Source of the DNA: Lindgomyces ingoldianus
Lineage: Eukaryota > Ascomycota > Dothideomycetes > Pleosporales > Lindgomycetaceae
DNA: 64,000 nt
Direction of reading: 5' to 3'
Assembly (NCBI RefSeq): GCF_010093535.1
Contig: NW_022985178.1
Coordinates: 733,724 to 797,723 of the forward strand
This document shows positions 8,903 through 19,776 of this stretch, in pieces. Under the pieces are notes generated by a model. That model made no database searches, had not been told where the DNA came from, and worked only from the letters and a program-made list of their open reading frames with translations. The first letter of the stretch is position 1; every line of letters begins with the position of its first letter. Both the position numbers and the translations under genes were made by a program.

Positions 8903-11543
8903 TTAGGCGAAATGAGCGAAGGCGAAAGCAGCGACGATGGCCACCATTGAGCTCTTCCCAGCTCCAACGACTTTCTGACCGAAGTTGATGGGGTATGGGG
9001 TGGCAGAGACGGTTGGTGGGACGACAGTGCTGTTACCAGCGCTCGAAGGGTACGGATATCTGTAATGAAGAGTTAACCGATGAGGGTGAAGCTATCAGGA
9101 GGGAACTTACCCAGAGGATCCACCGGCTCCGACACTAGTTCCAGAGCTGTTGGGAAGAGCAGCTTCAGAAGTGGTAGGAAGAGCCGCTTCAGAGGTACTT
9201 AGAGTCAAGGAACCCGGAACAGTGATGATAGAAGTCAAAGTTGCAGTCAGGGTGTTCGTAAGCCGAGTAGTCGAGTTGAGACCCCCGGTTGGAATCGGAG
9301 CCGAATATCCAGATGAAGCTGGAGCACTGGAGGCTGGAGCACTGGGGGCTGGAGCACTGGATACTGGAACACTAGAAGCTGGAGTACTGGAAGCTGGAGA
9401 ACTCGAGGCTGGAGCACTAGATGCTGGAGCACTAGACACTGGAGCACTGGAAGCTGGAGCTCTAGATGCTGAAGAACTGGAAACTGGAGCATTGGATGCN
9501 NNNNNNNNNNNNNNNNNNNNNNNNNNNNNNNNNNNNNNNNNNNNNNNNNNNNNNNNNNNNNNNNNNNNNNNNNNNNNNNNNNNNNNNNNNNNNNNNNNNN
9601 NNNNNNNNNNNNNNNNNNNNNNNNNNNNNNNNNNNNNNNNNNNNNNNNNNNNNNNNNNNNNNNNNNNNNNNNNNNNNNNNNNNNNNNNNNNNNNNNNNNN
9701 NNNNNNNNNNNNNNNNNNNNNNNNNNNNNNNNNNNNNNNNNNNNNNNNNNNNNNNNNNNNNNNNNNNNNNNNNNNNNNNNNNNNNNNNNNNNNNNNNNNN
9801 NNNNNNNNNNNNNNNNNNNNNNNNNNNNNNNNNNNNNNNNNNNNNNNNNNNNNNNNNNNNNNNNNNNNNNNNNNNNNNNNNNNNNNNNNNNGCTGGAGCA
9901 CTGGAAGCTGGAGCACTGGAGGCTGGAGCACTGGAAGCTGGAGCACTGGAAGCTGGAGCACTGGAAGCTGGAGCACTGGAAGCTGGAGCACTGGATGCTA
10001 GGCTACTCGGAATACCTGCGGTAGAGGAGCTTGGCAGACCTGGGACTGACAACACTGAGCCTGTAGATGTTCCCGAGGGGGTAGACGGCATTGAAGTTGG
10101 TGACTTGGGAGTTGACATGCCTCCGGGATGCGAGTGCGAGGAAGAAGACACAGCTGAAGTACCTTCAACAGAAGTTGATGGAGTTGAAGATTTCTCAGTG
10201 TACATCGGTGCGGACGAGCTCGGGCTGGAAGATGACGACGTTACTTCGAAAGAGGTGGGCACGGCATCGGTATTGGTTGAAGCCGCAGAGGGAGGGCCAA
10301 CTGGAGTGCTGTGTCCGCTCGATAAAGAAACTGAGAACGAGGTGGGGAGAAGTCCAGTGTTTGTGCCGTATCCGCTTGGCGAAGACACCGGGAACGAGGT
10401 GGGGAGAAGCCCAGTGTTTGTGCTGTATCCGATTGACGAAGAAACCGGGAGAGATGTCGGAACGGAATCTGTCGCTGATGAGGGGCCAACGCTCGGCGAA
10501 CCTGTGGTAGGAGCAATCGGGACCGAATTTGTCGCAGTGGGTTGGGAAGAGGAAGAAAGGGAAGAATACGCGCTGCTGGATGGCGTGCCAATAGAGCTCT
10601 CAGAAGAGATTGACGTGGCTGAGACTGATGGAGTCGGAACCGGCCCAGCGAGTGTGGATGAGGAAGAGATAGCGCCACTGCTCGTAGGAGTTGCAACCTC
10701 AGAGCTGGAAACCGAGCTCGAAATGGAGCCGGCCGGACCAGTGGAGGAGCTTGGTAAGGTCCCAATTTCAGAGGTAGAGTGGGAGACGGTGGGAGTTATG
10801 ATGGGGTAACCGGAGCTCGTCGGACTTGCCTCGGTGCTGCTAGACGGTGCCGAAATGACGAAGCTAGCGGTAGAAGTTGGCGCTGCCAGGCTGGAACTTG
10901 ACGTAGAGCTGAGAAACACAGAAGTTGGCGTGCCAATCTCCGCGGATGAAGCCGGCATGGAGATCGGACCGGTGTGAGTGATGGTGATTTCACTGACTGG
11001 GCAGACCGTGGTAGTAACAGCAACGACCGAAGTGACAACTGCAGTTCCATTTCCAGGACAATTGGTCACGTCAGGGCCACACTGGGTGACAGTGTACACA
11101 GAGGTCGTGTAAACAGTCGAGGTTGTCATGTCCCTGACGACGTGGATGCCATTCTCAATGCCGACAACTAGACATGGTGTTAGTCGAATGCTCTATATGA
11201 CAGGCAGGATGAGCGGGAATTGACAGGCGAGAGGTGAGAGAAGTCATGACATGGTGGGGTTGGTCGCCAGAGCTGGCATAAAGCCAACTGTAGTCATTTT
11301 CCCCCGTCTCTCTCTCTCTCCACAACTCTCCAATATTCGCTCACTCGCGGTCAGAAGCGGGAAGCTTTCAGTGACGAGCAAGGACAGAGCGAGCAGCCTT
11401 AAAGCCAACTCGTCGACACCCTTGACGCCCTTCTCCCTCTGTTGCAATCAGAAGAAGAGATTTGACTCACCACCCGGAAAGGCAAGGGCTGGGACTGCAG
11501 AAGCAGGGCCGACAACAAGAGCTGCGAGGTTGAAGCACTTCAT
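8903..11543 (-). CDS. Ser/Thr-rich GPI-anchored surface protein with SSAPA repeats (interrupted by assembly gap)
   Basis: Exons on the minus strand are 11543-11471, 11167-9111 and 9059-8903. Exon 1 encodes a signal peptide (MKCFNLAALVVGPASAVPAL). Exon 2 opens with ENGIHVVRDM, TVYTTSVYTVTQCGPDVTNC and a Cys-containing head typical of fungal GPI adhesin-like proteins. A long Ser/Thr/Pro stalk follows, then a pentapeptide array (SSAPA, 15-bp unit) in which the 392-N gap falls. Exon 3 adds YPYPSSAGNSTVVPPTVS and a terminal hydrophobic tail after GAGKSS, a plausible GPI-attachment signal. The protein should be cell-wall or membrane anchored. Across the gap the frame is off by one, so the N count must be wrong rather than the gene broken. 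It is divergent from another GPI-type gene. Confidence 0.8.
9303..10000 (-). repeat. 15-bp minisatellite encoding SSAPA, spanning the assembly gap
   Basis: The plus-strand unit GCTGGAGCACTGGAA is repeated in tandem on both sides of the N run. Seven near-identical copies lie at 9892-9996, and more degenerate copies (A/T/V/S changes) at about 9318-9499. Because the unit is a multiple of three the array can expand or contract without breaking the frame, the usual way fungal adhesin stalks vary in length. Confidence 0.9.
9500..9891. other. Assembly gap (392 N)
   Basis: A run of undetermined bases inside the SSAPA repeat array. Its length is not compatible with one continuous frame: the left and right flanks are in frame only if the true gap is 1 modulo 3. 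It is in register with the 15-bp repeat only if it is 13 modulo 15 (for example 388 or 403). Confidence 0.98.
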
Positions 11544-12566
11544 GATGGAACAGAGCTAGTCGCAGAACAAGAGTGTAAAAGAGTGTGGGTGAATAGACAG
11601 CAATGAGCAAGAAGCCGATTGCGAGCGGGCAAGCGAGTGTAGAGAGCGAACGTTAGGATTGGGGTGGAAGAGAAAGAGTTTTTGATCGAGGGGGGGCAGC
11701 GATTTAATCGGGCAGGCATTGCCAAGCCTATAGCGTCACCACGACAGCGAGAGAAGGCGCGCCCTCGCAACTGCATCACAACAAAACAGAGTAAAAGCCA
11801 TTGATGACGCAATTGGAAAGCCCATCAAGCACGCTCCTGCCGAGAAGGCGTAGTTTCGAGCCACGGAAGGTGTAAATCGTGCATCATGTGACCTCAACTC
11901 AGTATCAAGGCGCTGTCTCGGAACCACAACACTGTTCGAAGCCGTGCTGGCATGTTCATGTCCACTTTACAAGAGCGTGCCATTTCGGTTCTTGCTCTAG
12001 TTCGAACAATCGATCCAAGGGCAGAACTTGATACCTTTTAAGGTTGCTAAACACCATTGCGGTGCCCGCCATGCGCTCCCCGGGTGGGAGTTCCCTAGGC
12101 CCAGGAGGCAGATTCCCAGCATACTGAGGGAATGTAGCTGTCTAGCAATGTTAATTGGAACAATTCTTGAGGGTAAGCACTTCAATTTAGAGTCTCCCCG
12201 CCCAGCCGTTTGCCTCCCTCCTGAGATCTCCTCCACTGCTTGTTTTCACCCCGGTTGCACATCCAACCTCCTGCCGTTGCTACGTCTTCCCAGAGCTCTT
12301 TCACCGGAGCCTCTGGAAGCTGCTGGAAATGCTGCTGCCTCGCTTATCTCCCAGATAACGAAATTTTTGCAGGCAGATCACCCCCGGGGATCTGGGCAAC
12401 CGCTAGGCCCGCTCCCTCCATATAAGCACACCGCCCTCACATCTTCTCCGTCTCTGTAACACAACTGCGCAACTGAAATCGCCAGCCTAGCATTTGCTAC
12501 TGCAGTATATTTCAGTACTCTGTTAACTCGGACAATAGTCTTTACCAACATCCTCATTCGTCGACC
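11544..12566. promoter_or_regulatory. Divergent promoter between two GPI-type genes
   Basis: A 1-kb spacer shared by two divergent surface-protein genes. TATAAGC at 12421-12427 lies about 140 bp before the plus-strand ATG and is followed by a pyrimidine-rich leader. The minus-strand gene has a G+A-rich (CT-rich on its own strand) leader. No coding signal is visible. Confidence 0.5.
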
Positions 12567-13276
12567 ATGAAGTTCACTTCTGTCGTGCCGGCCATCGCCG
12601 TGTTCGCTTTCGCCGCTCCGAAGGTCTATGGTTCGTTCCTCACCCTTAACTCCTCACATCTTCGTCTGCTAACATGGCCTAGGCTTTCATGATCATACTG
12701 TGAAGGAGCTCGTTGGCCCCAACGGCGTCGCCATGGCCCATGTCGGTTTTGCCGACTATATGGCTCGCCTTGAACGCGTTGGACATGGTGGCAAGATCGC
12801 CCACGATGGAAGTGTAGAAGATGTCAAACATGATGAAGTCAAACGTAGCGTCACTAGTAACCTCGTTCCACCTTACCATTGCGTGTAACCAAGATCTCTA
12901 ACTTTGCCCAACAGAGTCTTGTACTGTGGAAACGGTCACTACCACGGTCACTGTCTATCCATCCAGCTGCGACACTGCCACTACTTCCGCTTTCCCTTCG
13001 GCCTCTTCCGTCCCAGGAGTTTCCACTCTCGTGTCTACCATCGGCTTCAGCACCATCCCGTCTACCGACCCGTCAATGCTCTCCACCGGCACATCTGCGT
13101 CAACATCTTCCGCTTATGTCGTCCCGAGCAGCACTGGCCTGAGTACTTCGGCTGTCACCGCTACTAGTACTCTGAAGGCCAGTTCTTTACCGCCAATTCC
13201 GACCAATGGTGTCCCTATTCTTCACCATGATATCGCTCTTGGTGCAGTTGCTATGGTAATTGCTATGATGGCTTGA
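12567..13276 (+). CDS. Small Ser/Thr-rich secreted, probably GPI-anchored protein
   Basis: Exons 12567-12630, 12683-12856 and 12915-13276 give 199 residues. Exon 1 is a signal peptide (MKFTSVVPAIAVFAFAAPKV). Exon 2 encodes a short charged His/Asp-rich segment (FADYMARLERVGHGGKIAHD). Exon 3 has a single CTVETVTTTVTVYPSSC pair of cysteines, a Ser/Thr-rich stalk and a hydrophobic end (DIALGAVAMVIAMMA) suited to GPI attachment. The first intron (GTTCGT...TAG, with a CTAAC site) is good. The second donor (GTAACC at 12857) is weaker and was chosen because it is the one that keeps phase. No known domain is recognised. The gene is divergent from the SSAPA-repeat gene. Confidence 0.68.
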
Positions 13277-14764
13277 CTAGCTCTTGCTACTTTTCTCTTT
13301 TCATAGTTTCAGTGAATGGTATTTGGTCAGATGCAGGCCTAATAGTACCTCAATGTAGCTAATTTCAATGCATGAATGATGTGGCCTCTAGCACTTCACC
13401 CAATTCCAGCTTCCTTCTGTGCTCTGTGAACATCTCCAATTCCTGCCTATTACACTGTTGGTGGTTCCTGATAATACCCTGACGCCTTTCATCTTACTAG
13501 TGTGTCTGAACATTTAATATTTTCCCTGCCTAATGTTGCTATTATTTCACTGCCACAGCCTTCTCTCCTACAGTTGAAATTGCGGTTCTATTTCTTCTTC
13601 CCCCTTCTTTTTTTTTTCTTCTCTTAAACCTTCTTGCGTTGGATTCCTACTAGCGATGCCCTAACATCTTACCTGCTAGTATGCTTGAACATCTAATGTC
13701 TTTGTGCCTCTTGCTGTCACCCTTTTAGAGCCATTAGCTCCCCTTCCCCTACTAATATCACAATTAATCTTATTCCTTTGGCGTTGTTGTCGTGGTTGCT
13801 AGTTCCTTCTGACGATAGCTTGACACCGCATATATACTTGTGTAACTGAACATTGGATGATCATTCTGCCGCTTGTTGCTATGTTTTTATGGTCACAGGC
13901 TTTTCTTTTATCCAAAATTGCACAGGCACTTATTCCTTTTGCATTACTGCTAAGTTTACCGGGTCATCGCTAGCTATGCATCTGTCCTGTTGTCTCTTTT
14001 GCCTGTCTTAATATCTTTCATTTGCTGTGCCATGCAACAGCGATCACGAGTGTGCTTTGAACAAGATGTGAGGGGTAGGCAAATAGCCCAAAATGACTAA
14101 GTGAATAAATTGATGTTAAGCAGAGATAGCTTCAATGTGGAGGGGAGGGAAGGGTTCGTAAGAGGGGGGCCTCATGGCTAGGTGGAGACTGCGGAGACAG
14201 GGTAGAATTGGTCCAGAGTGTAAGAAAATCGCGACTTCCGGTAGTCCATTGTTCCTCCTCTCGACTGCTGGTCTAAGGCATTTCTTGCCCAGGGGTTCGG
14301 AATGACTAGAGTTTTGAGAAAGGATATATGATATCTGTAGCACCGAATGGTAGATACATGGTGAAGTATACAAGAGAGAAATATGCCTTTCAGCTTATGG
14401 TGAATCGGTAGATCTTCCTAGCCCTTTCCTTCCACTAGAGACTGGAGGAACGAGGAACTAAGATAGATCGGAGTACTCGTTCTGGAGTAGCGACCCGTAC
14501 CAAATCTAGGATTTTAGGATAACGGGTGAGTGGTGTGGGCTGCCACTGAGCTCATGTGTCTCTGGCAATTGTGTCCAGATTCAATGAAGCCAGGGCAATG
14601 CCACCGGTCTTCAAAATCCTTCTCGTTATGGCTCGTCTTGCCTAATTCTCTGATAAAACGTTGGGACCTTATCCGTCCTTTCAGTCTTGGGGTACCCTTC
14701 GAAGTAGGGTTTGGTATTGCGACTTAGAGTCCTCTCGAATCCAAATCAACTACTCGAAATAGTA
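13277..14764. other. Gene-free spacer containing a degenerate tandem repeat
   Basis: A 1.5-kb spacer between convergent genes with no supported coding frame. Its middle part is pyrimidine-rich and holds three ancient copies of a 160-180-bp unit, reported separately. Confidence 0.5.
13480..14000. repeat. Three degenerate copies of a 160-180-bp tandem unit
   Basis: Matching landmarks recur in the same order. CTGAACATTTAAT, CTTGAACATCTAATG and ACTGAACATTGGATG lie near 13507, 13684 and 13846. Each is preceded by a GACGCC/GCGATGCC/GACGATAGC-type stretch and followed by TTGCTAT-like and AAATTGC/ATTCCTTTTGC-like segments. Divergence is high, so the duplication is old. No function is apparent. Confidence 0.5.
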
Positions 14765-17757
14765 TTAGGCGTTGGTGATTCCCAATCGTACCTCGAAAAG
14801 CTCAGCTCTTGAATAACTGCGATGCCTTTTGCGGTTCAGGTGCCCGCTGTGCTGATAGCTGGCTGTAACGTGAATGCTCCCATCCCTATTTCCCCTTCGA
14901 GACCACTTGATCGTCTCAGCAAGTATTGGAATGCGTAGCAGCAGTGCCTCCATCCTCTTCCTTCGTGCCTTCCAGTGGATCTCTGTAGGGAACTTTCTAG
15001 GTATTAGAGACGGATTCGCGCCGTGGTCTAGAAAAGCTTTCCCAACCTTCTTCACGTGCTTCCATCCCTCAACGTCATCTCCCCAGGCCTGAAGAAATAT
15101 TTCCCAGGGCGAGAAAGTGCCACCAGCATGTGCGACATTGATGTACTTGACGTGGGATAGGCCATTCTTAATTCCAGTATTAGGATTCGCGCCATGCTGT
15201 AGCAGTAGAATGACAAGGGCGGGATCGGGCCGCAAACCAGTGGCAGGAATATTCACAGCGTTGAGATTTAGGCCAATTGTGGATTGTACCAGAGCCACGG
15301 CTAGTGCATTTGACAGCATTGCTGGGCTTGGCTTGTTGGTAGATGAGGAGACCATAGAACGAACATATTCAGTGCATTTGCATGTGACCATAAGGTCTAG
15401 GAGCGATTTGTTTAATTCGAACCCTTCTTTTGCACCAGTCCAATGCGAGGTATTCCTGTGGAACCTATCAAGAAATGTCCGGCCGTTCTGGTCCTGGATA
15501 CTTGTAACATAAGAGGCTGCGGCATCAATCTCATTCAAGAGTTTCGTTTGCAGTCCATTCACGCAGTCTGGGTCAGCTAGCGAAGCATACCTAATACCAT
15601 ACGTGACAACTTCCCAGAACCACGGGTTACTCGGTTCCTCGAAATAGAGGGTATGCCCGCCATGTTTGAGGTGGACGATGATATGCGCATTACAAAGACG
15701 AGCATGTGGATTGAAGGAGCTGGTTGTTGCTGTAAGAAGGCTAGCCCAGATATCTTCACGATGAAGATAATCTTGTACTGTCCGGTGGAGGTAACCGACT
15801 ATCGACTCGTGGAGAGGTTGGCCTGGGCTGGTTTTGGACTCAATGAGGCCTCTACAATAGGCGTTAAGTCGGCGACGAATAATCACTGCCCGACCGTTGG
15901 ATTGAGAAGTTGGAAGGGGACCAGCCTTAATTTTTGAAGCAATAGCAGGATCTGCTTCATCCGCATAGTAGAGCGTTAAGAGAGTGACTGGTGTGAGTGA
16001 TGATCGAATAATCTGGAGTAGCTGGGAAGCTCGTTCGAGGCTTCCCAAACGAGTGAGCAACTTCCAGAATAAATTTTCAAGATCACTGGGTAGAGCATCT
16101 AGACGGGCTTGAAGCTCTTCAACGCGTTCCCCATCCGAAAATCCTTCGAGGAGGGAATCAGTAACTAGGGAGACCCATAGAAAAACACCGGAGGCCTTTA
16201 GCGTGATGTTCTCGATCAACTTGGTTGCGTAGTTCGAGTCCAGCATTCTCCGTTGTGCGAAACCCCTATTTTGAAGGAATTGTGAATTGACAAAGTGCTT
16301 AATGTCTGCATGGGTGAGCTCTTCTAGGCGTAAACTTGGCCGTTGCTGAAAGCTGTCCTCGAAAACGTTCCATGGGCGGCTAGAAACGCAAGTCTTTACG
16401 GACGGAGAGAGAAATCCCGTTACCATGTCAATAAGATTCTTAGAATCCCCGTCGAACTCATCCAGCCCATCAATGAAGAAGAAGACCTTGTAGTCTTTTC
16501 CAGCGCCTTCTACAAGACGCCTGAGGGCACGCATCATCTCCTCCCAAGTTATTGGCTCCTGCCATGGGTCTCCAAAGGCAACGAACTCTTCCATCTTATG
16601 GGGAAAGAGGGTGGCCCAGAGTTTGGGTTCTTGATGAAGTGCCTCATAAATGAGAGTACGGACCATTCCCTCTTGTGACATCTGCATCTGCGTACCCGAA
16701 ATCCAGAAGTAGAAAGCGCAGATAATAAGGGTTTTCCCTTTGGCCCAACGACGAAGATATGTGGTGGTGATTGGGTTCGTATAGATGAACTTCATTAGAG
16801 TCGATTTTCCGGCCGCTGGCTTCCCTGTGATCCAATACAGAGCCTCTCCATCCTCTCCCAACCACTTACGAAAGTCAGACCATTGACCTTGGGATGGTGT
16901 TCTGAATATCCATTCATATGTCTGCTGATATGCATGAGGTATTTTCTCATGTCGAGTTTCAAGCTCCTTGAAGCGAAGCCACCCAAGAAGACCGCGGTAG
17001 AATCTTTGCGCGTCGTCATCTGCCAGCAGGGTTTGCATCTCGACTGCCGGAGATACTTTAGAATAGGTCTTCCGCTCATAGTCATCGCGCATGGCCTGGA
17101 CCACGTTTCGTTCCAAGGTCGCTTTCTGTGTATAGGTTGCGTCTCCTGCTACTTTGGTGAACAAGTTTGCTACGCTGGCTCGGGTATTTCTGACTTCGGT
17201 AAGGACCTGCGCATGCTGAATAAGCTGTTCCTGCTGGAACGTTCGAATTTCGACTCTATTAATGGATCAGCGCTGTTGGTTATACGCTTTCGACGAGAGA
17301 TGCTGTACCGTATGGAGGTCAGGAGATATAGTTGGATCTGCTGCCGATAACTATCCAGCGTCTGGCGCAAGGTTTCGACTTCGGATTCTGTCCAAATTGT
17401 TTTGAGAGCATCCACGAAACTTGCCCATGCGGTAGCTTTCCCATTTTTCAGCTTGGCTAACGTATGCAAGAACTTGGCAGCGACCTGTTCGCAATCTGTG
17501 CAGATTCGCACAATTTCTCTATCTTCGAGTGACAACTGAGACTGATATGAATCTCCGAGGTCATTTGTTGATATCTTGAGTGTTTCATTGTGTTTGGTGA
17601 GGTCGCGAGTGATGTTTTCCAGAATATTTGATTCAGCCTTGCTATTGCTTTTGTTACGTGCCCGGTGAATCCGGACCGTGAGCGAGAGGAGTTTACCTGC
17701 GAAATCCACGAACTGCAATACATTTGCAGCAACGCCCAGCGCTGAAAGAGGTTCCAT
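14765..17757 (-). CDS. NACHT-domain NLR (STAND) protein
   Basis: Exons on the minus strand are 17757-17309 and 17255-14765 (979 residues), joined by a 53-bp intron (GTACAG...TAG) that removes an in-frame stop and rejoins LYLLTSIR to VEIRTFQQEQL. The N-terminal helical module (1-200, starting MEPLSALGVAANVLQFVDFA) is the kind found on fungal STAND proteins. The pre-NACHT linker HAYQQTYEWIF is followed by Walker A GKPAAGKST (294-302) and Walker B FFFIDGLDEFDGD (about 408-420), with a sensor-like CVSSRPWNVF downstream. The C-terminal part contains ankyrin-like pieces (LLLQHGANPNTG, FLDHGANPSLIP). Such proteins act in non-self recognition and regulated cell death. It appears intact. Confidence 0.88.
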
Positions 17758-18253
17758 GATTATGGATAGAAGACCGAGAGAAGGGAAGGCTCAGGCAAAT
17801 CAGGCCGGGGGGGGTTTATCTTTCGCAGGCCAAGATTGACTGATCGCACCTGACACAGCTGAAGGAGCGCGGTTATTCATGAGTGTGTGTTGGCCCACTG
17901 CAACTCCACGCGAAGTGGCTGTGAACGCCACACAAGGCACACAGCTGAGTAGGAGACATTGAAAAGCTAGGTTTCAAGTTGTGCAAAGACAGAGATGGCG
18001 ATAATTGAAAATGCAAATAGAAGGGAACTTACTGACAGCAGGAATCCATTGTTTACACCTTCAGAATGCCTCATGGATTGTTCCTTTAGCTTATAACGAT
18101 GTGGTCCAAGATGCCTCGAGGGTATACACGTCAGACTCCAGATTCCAAGCATAGTGATGCATCTCTCCAGTGGTATATTCCGACGAAACCAAAGCTTATC
18201 TAAGAATCACGTGTTACACTCAGCTTGAGTGAGTGCCAAATCGTTCCTGGTCC
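17758..18253. promoter_or_regulatory. Upstream region of the NLR gene
   Basis: A 496-bp spacer between the NLR start and the end of the OTU1 gene, which runs the same way. It must contain the NLR promoter. A 61-codon minus-strand frame at 17967-18152 ends in a hydrophobic stretch but has no supporting feature. Confidence 0.4.
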
Positions 18254-19240
18254 TCAATGCGCCTCCCCAAAATCACTGTGTCCTGTAGCTGTTGCGTGCT
18301 CAACCGCTGCCATCTCGCCCTTGCCTTTCCAACTGCATTTGTTGCACTTGATGTCGAAGCGCTGAGTATCGGTGTAGTAGTGTTTCTTCTTCAGCTCTCC
18401 GCAAAGCTGCCTTGCAGCTTCGAGCAAAACATCATCACTGGAGTCGAATATCTTGACGTCGTTGTCCGAGTCGGTATTCGCAGCGTCGTCCGGGACAAAA
18501 GCGATCGTGTCGTAGTGAATGCCGGAGTAGACGAGGATGCAGCGCCTGCTCTTACCCTCACTGAACCTGTCCACGCGCAAATCTTGGACGTTGATACTGC
18601 AGATCTCTATATCGAACTCCTGGGAGAGGATGGATAGCTCGATGCCGCCTCCCCACGAGTCCGAATACTGTATCCACTTGCAGTACTCGTCCGGCGTTCT
18701 CTGCAGCACCGCCTCATTATACATTTCTGTATCCGATTGAATAGCCTGAGCGACCATTGAGCGTAGTTCTGTCATAGAATCGAGAGACGACGATAGGACC
18801 GCGCTGCCGAGCGCTCGGAACATGCAGGAGTTGTCGTCGGGCATGACGCGGAGGACGACGGTGCCGCCATGTGAAGGGAGGGGTATCTCAGGGGTATCCT
18901 TTAGCTCTGGCTTCTGCTTCCTCTTGAGTGAGAGGGGGGCAGATTGGCTTTGGCTGGACGATTGCTCGGAGTGAGGGGCAAGGGCCTCCTCTCCGGTTTC
19001 TTGGGCGATGACAATGAGCTGCGCGCCGTTGAGCTTGAGGTCGGTGTCGCTGAGGAGGGTAGACATGCCGTAGAGGGAAGGATCGAGCGGCTGCGGCGGA
19101 TAACCCCATTTTAAATCGAAGAGGGGCAGCGAGGTGGATTCTGAGATGGAGGTGAGAAGATCGGAAACGGCTGCATCGTCGGGAAGCGAGACAGTGTGGG
19201 TTACTCCACCAGGGGCTCGTAGTCGTAGTCGAATAGGCAT
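18254..19240 (-). CDS. OTU1: Ubiquitin thioesterase OTU1 (YOD1 family)
   Basis: Single-exon gene of 328 residues. OTU1 trims ubiquitin chains on substrates of the Cdc48/p97 segregase in ER-associated degradation. The N-terminal UBX-like domain (1-80) starts MPIRLRLRAPGGVTHTVSLP, and the p97-binding fold ends near LNGAQLIVI. The OTU domain shows the catalytic loop PDDNSCMFRA (Asp136, Cys139), YCKWIQYSDSWGGGIELSIL, and His242 in YSGIHYDTIAF. The C-terminal C2H2 zinc finger has Cys299, Cys302, His315 and His321. All catalytic residues are present. I start at 19240 rather than at 19282 because MPIRLRLR is the conserved beginning. Divergent from the RSC gene. Confidence 0.94.
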   Translation of the reverse strand: MPIRLRLRAPGGVTHTVSLPDDAAVSDLLTSISESTSLPLFDLKWGYPPQPLDPSLYGMSTLLSDTDLKLNGAQLIVIAQETGEEALAPHSEQSSSQSQSAPLSLKRKQKPELKDTPEIPLPSHGGTVVLRVMPDDNSCMFRALGSAVLSSSLDSMTELRSMVAQAIQSDTEMYNEAVLQRTPDEYCKWIQYSDSWGGGIELSILSQEFDIEICSINVQDLRVDRFSEGKSRRCILVYSGIHYDTIAFVPDDAANTDSDNDVKIFDSSDDVLLEAARQLCGELKKKHYYTDTQRFDIKCNKCSWKGKGEMAAVEHATATGHSDFGEAH

Positions 19241-19776
19241 CTTATGCGAGCGTAGAACGCAGCAGGAGGGGCGTCCTGGCAACTAGGAAGGATGGATAGA
19301 AGGGAAAGTTTAGCGATCGGAACGACGAGGGCAGGCGGTGGAGTGAAAGATTAAGTGGAGGAAGAGGTGGGGCGGGGGGGGGGGATGGGGATGGAGAGGG
19401 GGTGATATTGAGACGAAAGAAGCTAGCCACGTGTCTTGAATCGAAGGGATAGTAGGACAGGCAATCCGTGGCAAACAGCGAGTGAGTTTGAGCCTGGGCG
19501 AATGTCTTGCTGAGCAAGGACACTCCTTCCATCCTGAAGCCGAGGCCGGAAATCTGCCGTTACGTCAGCAAGCCGCCCTTGCACCGTTAGCGGCGATCTC
19601 GGAGGCAGGAGAAACGTCATGCCGATTGGCTCGACAGCTCAGGGCGCCCCCCAGGCGTGCTGTGTCCATTCCACGGTTCAAAAGGACGCGCATTTTCATC
19701 TGCCTGTCCTCGCAAAGCCCTCTCTCCCGCCCCCCTTGAAATAACCTGGCTGCGCGCCTCGAGAATCGCGTTCACG
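19241..19776. promoter_or_regulatory. Divergent promoter between OTU1 and the RSC subunit gene
   Basis: A 536-bp region between two housekeeping genes transcribed apart. It includes a poly-G run (19375-19383) and a C/G-rich stretch toward the RSC start. No TATA element is evident, as is common for fungal housekeeping promoters. Confidence 0.5.

Noticed and set aside
9303..10000. CRISPR-like regular repeat
   Set aside because: Units are directly adjacent 15-mers without spacers and are coding; a eukaryotic surface-protein minisatellite.
9107..10809. Long plus-strand frames and an alternative minus frame across the N run
   Set aside because: The 15-bp repeat is a multiple of three, so every frame is open, and N codons bridge the gap. 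Only the SSAPA frame has a signal peptide and a GPI tail.
17967..18152. 61-codon minus-strand frame with a hydrophobic end
   Set aside because: No homology recognised, sits in the NLR promoter region, and the hydrophobic end is too short to support a peptide gene.
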